Positions 60,797 through 64,000 of a DNA stretch of 64,000 bases are shown one piece after another. Within the stretch, counting starts at the first letter, position 1; each line of letters opens with the position of its first letter. Both the position numbers and the translations under genes were made by a program. The notes below the pieces were generated by a model that did not search any database, was not told the DNA's origin, and saw only the letters and a program-made list of their open reading frames with translations. Where the stretch lies: contig KV423977.1 in assembly GCA_001632435.1 (NCBI GenBank), positions 105,988 to 169,987 on the forward strand, written 5' to 3'. The stretch comes from Calocera cornea HHB12733 (taxonomy: Eukaryota; Basidiomycota; Dacrymycetes; Dacrymycetales; Dacrymycetaceae).

Positions 60797-63700
60797 TCAA
60801 CAGGATCGGCCAGTTCGGCCTTTGGTCCAGTCAAACAGGACCTTTCTCGGTGTTTCCGTGTAATTCTCGATGGGCCGAAATGGAAGCTGGTGGAACTCGA
60901 GACTGGCGATTTCGCGAGGGGCTTCAGGATATCGCTTGTGGAAGTCATTGACCAATTTGCGCGATTTGACGAGATGACTTTTCGGTTCCCAAGTGCTCTC
61001 CGAGACTGGGTATCCCTTCCATTTTACCCGATATTGCAGTTTTCCGTGGTAATATCGACTGTCATCAATGCGTTCGACCTCATATTCGCGTGTTCCGTCT
61101 GGTAGGACCTCAGGATCAGGGCGTTTCGGTGTGCTCTGCCGTGGAAGATCGCTCTCTCGGTATGGTCGCAGCTTGCTGACATGGAATACCGGGTGGACTC
61201 GGAAGGTATCGGGCAGTTCGAGTTCATATGCATTCCGATTTATCTGTTTCGTGACCTTGAATGGTCCGAACCACTTGTCATCCAGTTTCTTCATTGGTCG
61301 AGTTGTCACGATATTGGCCGAGTCCAACCAGGCCTTGCTACCAATATGGTATTCCGGTGCTTCGGCATGATGTCGATCATAATGTCGTGACATATCGTCT
61401 GCAGCCTGGGTGAGAGCAGCTTGACATTCCGTCTGAAGTCGGTCCATTTCGTTCACAAACTCTTCAACTCCGACAATTCGTGTGTCTCGATGTGGTTCAA
61501 TCCCCATCCGGGGGTTTCGTCCAGTATCGGCCATGAATGGGGAATATCGTGTTGAAGCCGATACACGATTGTTGTATGCGAACTCCCCGAGAGCCAGCCA
61601 GTCTACCCAATCATTTTGCCGATAATTCACGAAAAGCCGGAGGTACTGTTCGATTTCCTGGTTCACCCTTTCGGTTTGGCCATCAGTCTGGGGGTGGTAG
61701 GCAGTTGATGCCGATATCTTGATATCGAGAAGCCGGTACAACTCTCGCATGAACTCCGAGATGAACACTGAGCCCCGATCACTGATGATTTCCTGCGGAA
61801 GGCCATGGTTCTTCCAGACATGGTCTCGAAAGAGGCGTGCAATACCTTCGGAACTGACCGATTTGGTGGTGGGTGCGAAATGGGCACGTTTTGTGAGCCG
61901 ATCTACCACGACAAAAACCGAATCACACCCATCACTGAGTGGGAGTCCCACGATAAGATCAACTGTCACAATCTGCCATCTTTCGGTTGGGATTCGGTTC
62001 GGAAGTAGCTTTCCGAGAGGTGTTCGGGGGTAGGTCTTGGTTCGGTTGCACAGATCACAGCTGTCGACATACCGGGCAACAAATCGGCTGAGTCCAGGCC
62101 ACCAGTAGTTACGAGACACCAGTTCGAGAGTCTTCCACCTTCCGGGATGTCCAGCACTGCGAGTATCGTGATGCATTTCGATGATCCGTGTCCTCAGCTT
62201 GTCATCCCGAGGGACATATACCTTTCCTCGATAGAGGACGAGACCCTGTTCTTCGGCCCATTCGGAGTTTCGAACACCCCGAACCGATGTTTCGCGCAGT
62301 TCCTTGATTGCTTTCACCACTGGTTCATCCATATCATGATTTCGACGAATTTCGCGGAGGATGTCAACTTCTGGGCCTGCCAGTAAGAGATGGCCCCTCT
62401 GGTTCGCAGCTATCGAGAACATTTCGGGCTTGAGGAGGGTCACATCCTCATTATCGTGTTTTCCCGTCTGGTGATCGGCCCTTCTCGAGAGGGCATCCGG
62501 TTTGCCACTCTGTTTCCCTGGTCTGTGCACCAAGGTAAAGTCAAACCGAGATAACACGAGAGACCACCGAGCTTGTCTTCGAGTTAGCTTCTGAGACTTC
62601 GAGAAGTACTCAAGATTTCGATGATCAGTGATAATCTCGAACTTCTCGGGAGTGCCTTCGAGAAAATGTCTCCACTCTTCAAGAGCTCGGATTATTGCGA
62701 GAAGCTCCTTATCGTGGATCTCGTAATTTCGCTCAACTTCCGAGAGGCTTTTCGACATGAAGGCCACTGGGTGCCACTTCTCATCCTCACCCAGTTGGGA
62801 GAGTACAGCTCCTGTGGCATAGTCGGAAGAGTCGGCTTCCAGCCGAAATGGTTGCGAATCTTGTGCGAGCATGAGTATTGGTGCCGAAGTGATCGCGAGC
62901 TTGAGACGATCAAAGGCCGATTGCTCGAGATTTGTCCACTGCCATGGCTTGTCCTTTTTCGTGAGATCGTGCAAGGGCCATGCAATTCCGGAGAAATCTC
63001 GAATGAATCGCCGGTAAAAGTTGCAGAATCCAATAAAGCTTTGAATCTCGGTGACATTTCGTGGTATGGGCCAGTCTGCTACTCCTGCGATCTTCACGGG
63101 ATCCATCTCGATATGGCCCTTTCGAATCACCAGCCCAAGGTATTCGATCTTTTCGGTGTGGAATTCGCACTTTTCCGGTTTCAGGTACAGGTGGTGTTCT
63201 CGAAGGATCTCGAGCACCTGTCGCACAGCTCGGTGATGTGATTCCATATCGTTGGTGAATATCAGGATATCGTCCATGTATACAACCACAAGACCTTGAT
63301 CGATGAGTTCGCGAAAGATGTCGTTCATCATGGTCTGGAAGGTGCTGGGGCTGTTGACCAAGCCGAAAAACATCACGAGAGGTTCGAACAGGCCGCGATT
63401 TGTTCGAAATGCTGCCTTCCACTCATCTCCCTCTTTGATCCTGATATTGTTGTAACCCCATCGGATATCAAGTTTCGTGAAATACCGTGCATTCCGCAGC
63501 TTGTTGATCAGGTCCGATATCAGGGGTATTGGGTATCGGTTCTTGATCGTAATCTCGTTCAGTTTTCGATAGTCTTGAACCAGTCTGAGGCTGCCATCCT
63601 TCTTCTTTACAAAGAATACTGGGGCACCCATTGGGGATTTCGAAGGGCGGATTCGACCAGTATCGAGATTCTCGCGCAGGAAGTCATCCAGTTGCTTCTG

Positions 63701-64000
63701 TTCTGGGAGGGATAGGGGGTACACCTTCGAACTGCGCGATTCTGTACCCGGTTTCAGCTCGATAGCGTGATCCCAAGGTCGAGATTCTGGAAGTTGGTCG
63801 AAAGATTTCTTCGAAAACACTTCTTGAAACGAATGGTACTCGATTGGCACGATATCTTCGAATTTGGCATTTGAGTCTTGCCCTTGTGCCTGTGCAGCCG
63901 CGAGACGTGCCGAAACACTCTCGGTTGCTCGAACATTCTGGTCCTGGGGACCGATCCACTGGACCCATAGTCGATCTTCAGTTTCAAGGGTATTATCGAG
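60797..64000 (-). CDS. Ty3/gypsy Pol with chromodomain (chromovirus), partial
   Basis: The minus-strand frame is open from the window edge to a stop at 60797, ~1067 codons. In order: a protease-RT linker; reverse transcriptase (KKKDGSLRLVQDYRKLNEIT, FTKLDIRWGYNNIRIKEGDE, VVVYMDDILIF with YMDD); RNase H (EADSSDYATGAVLSQ); integrase with an HHCC zinc finger (MHHDTRSAGH...CDLCNRTK), VDLIVGLP, VVVDRLTKRAHF, IISDRGSVF and HPQTDGQTERVNQ; and a C-terminal chromodomain (YEVERIDDSRYYHGKLQYRV, then KWKGYPVSESTWEP). Reverse transcriptase before integrase plus the chromodomain make it a chromovirus. In this family the chromodomain can guide integration to heterochromatin. No stop or frameshift appears in the visible part; the 5' end and Gag lie outside. 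Confidence 0.93.
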   Translation of the reverse strand, partial: LDNTLETEDRLWVQWIGPQDQNVRATESVSARLAAAQAQGQDSNAKFEDIVPIEYHSFQEVFSKKSFDQLPESRPWDHAIELKPGTESRSSKVYPLSLPEQKQLDDFLRENLDTGRIRPSKSPMGAPVFFVKKKDGSLRLVQDYRKLNEITIKNRYPIPLISDLINKLRNARYFTKLDIRWGYNNIRIKEGDEWKAAFRTNRGLFEPLVMFFGLVNSPSTFQTMMNDIFRELIDQGLVVVYMDDILIFTNDMESHHRAVRQVLEILREHHLYLKPEKCEFHTEKIEYLGLVIRKGHIEMDPVKIAGVADWPIPRNVTEIQSFIGFCNFYRRFIRDFSGIAWPLHDLTKKDKPWQWTNLEQSAFDRLKLAITSAPILMLAQDSQPFRLEADSSDYATGAVLSQLGEDEKWHPVAFMSKSLSEVERNYEIHDKELLAIIRALEEWRHFLEGTPEKFEIITDHRNLEYFSKSQKLTRRQARWSLVLSRFDFTLVHRPGKQSGKPDALSRRADHQTGKHDNEDVTLLKPEMFSIAANQRGHLLLAGPEVDILREIRRNHDMDEPVVKAIKELRETSVRGVRNSEWAEEQGLVLYRGKVYVPRDDKLRTRIIEMHHDTRSAGHPGRWKTLELVSRNYWWPGLSRFVARYVDSCDLCNRTKTYPRTPLGKLLPNRIPTERWQIVTVDLIVGLPLSDGCDSVFVVVDRLTKRAHFAPTTKSVSSEGIARLFRDHVWKNHGLPQEIISDRGSVFISEFMRELYRLLDIKISASTAYHPQTDGQTERVNQEIEQYLRLFVNYRQNDWVDWLALGEFAYNNRVSASTRYSPFMADTGRNPRMGIEPHRDTRIVGVEEFVNEMDRLQTECQAALTQAADDMSRHYDRHHAEAPEYHIGSKAWLDSANIVTTRPMKKLDDKWFGPFKVTKQINRNAYELELPDTFRVHPVFHVSKLRPYRESDLPRQSTPKRPDPEVLPDGTREYEVERIDDSRYYHGKLQYRVKWKGYPVSESTWEPKSHLVKSRKLVNDFHKRYPEAPREIASLEFHQLPFRPIENYTETPRKVLFDWTKGRTGRSC

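Noticed and set aside
1..64000. tRNA or rRNA genes
   Set aside because: No cloverleaf-like or rRNA-like stretch was noticed; the only tRNA-like sequence is the copia primer-binding site.

Overview
The window is nuclear DNA of a filamentous basidiomycete, most likely an Agaricomycete (inference). The grounds are GC-rich host genes with ~45-70 bp GT-AG introns, a KDZ-type DNA transposon, Ty1/copia and Ty3/gypsy retrotransposons, and basidiomycete-type protein families. There are no bacterial-style operons or ribosome binding sites. Gene models below come from reading frames and splice-phase agreement by eye; no database search was run.

Layout. 1-10085 is a host block: the 3' end of an unknown gene, a mitochondrial-type Sel1-like/solenoid protein, an SGNH/GDSL esterase, a second Sel1-like paralogue and Pescadillo (NOP7). 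10193-33055 is an accessory block that looks like one transposon inside another. A ~19.9 kb KDZ element (10247-30155, 116-bp terminal inverted repeats) appears to sit in the left end of an older DDE (Tc1/mariner-IS630-like) transposon, whose transposase gene is at 30230-32776. The KDZ element carries at least five genes, including a KDZ transposase fused to a Ulp1-type cysteine protease, and a graveyard of captured HSP90 fragments next to its right end. 33234-41809 is host DNA with two more Sel1-like paralogues, a broken fifth copy and an F-box protein. 42202-48000 is an F-box/LRR-like gene interrupted by an apparently intact, young copia element with 259-bp LTRs and a CCCCC target duplication. 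47995-53585 holds two related small secreted proteins flanking an RlpA-like secreted protein. 54364-58840 is a head-to-head pair of kinase-like paralogues, one a pseudogene. 60292-64000 is the 3' part of a chromodomain-bearing gypsy element that runs off the window.

The most unusual signal is in the two DNA transposons. Each is peppered with its own short palindrome centred on CpG. The KDZ element carries GGCCGGCC and its CpG-deamination variants GGCTGGCC and GGCCAGCC, roughly every 220 bp and in most resolved introns. The DDE element carries (T/A)TGCGCAAGG, present in all four of its transposase introns. The KDZ motif also punctuates the captured HSP90 DNA. This resembles the dispersed short motifs that plant VANDAL elements use for sequence-specific anti-silencing, or a transposase-binding or CpG-methylation address. 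The function is inference; the distribution is visible in the sequence.
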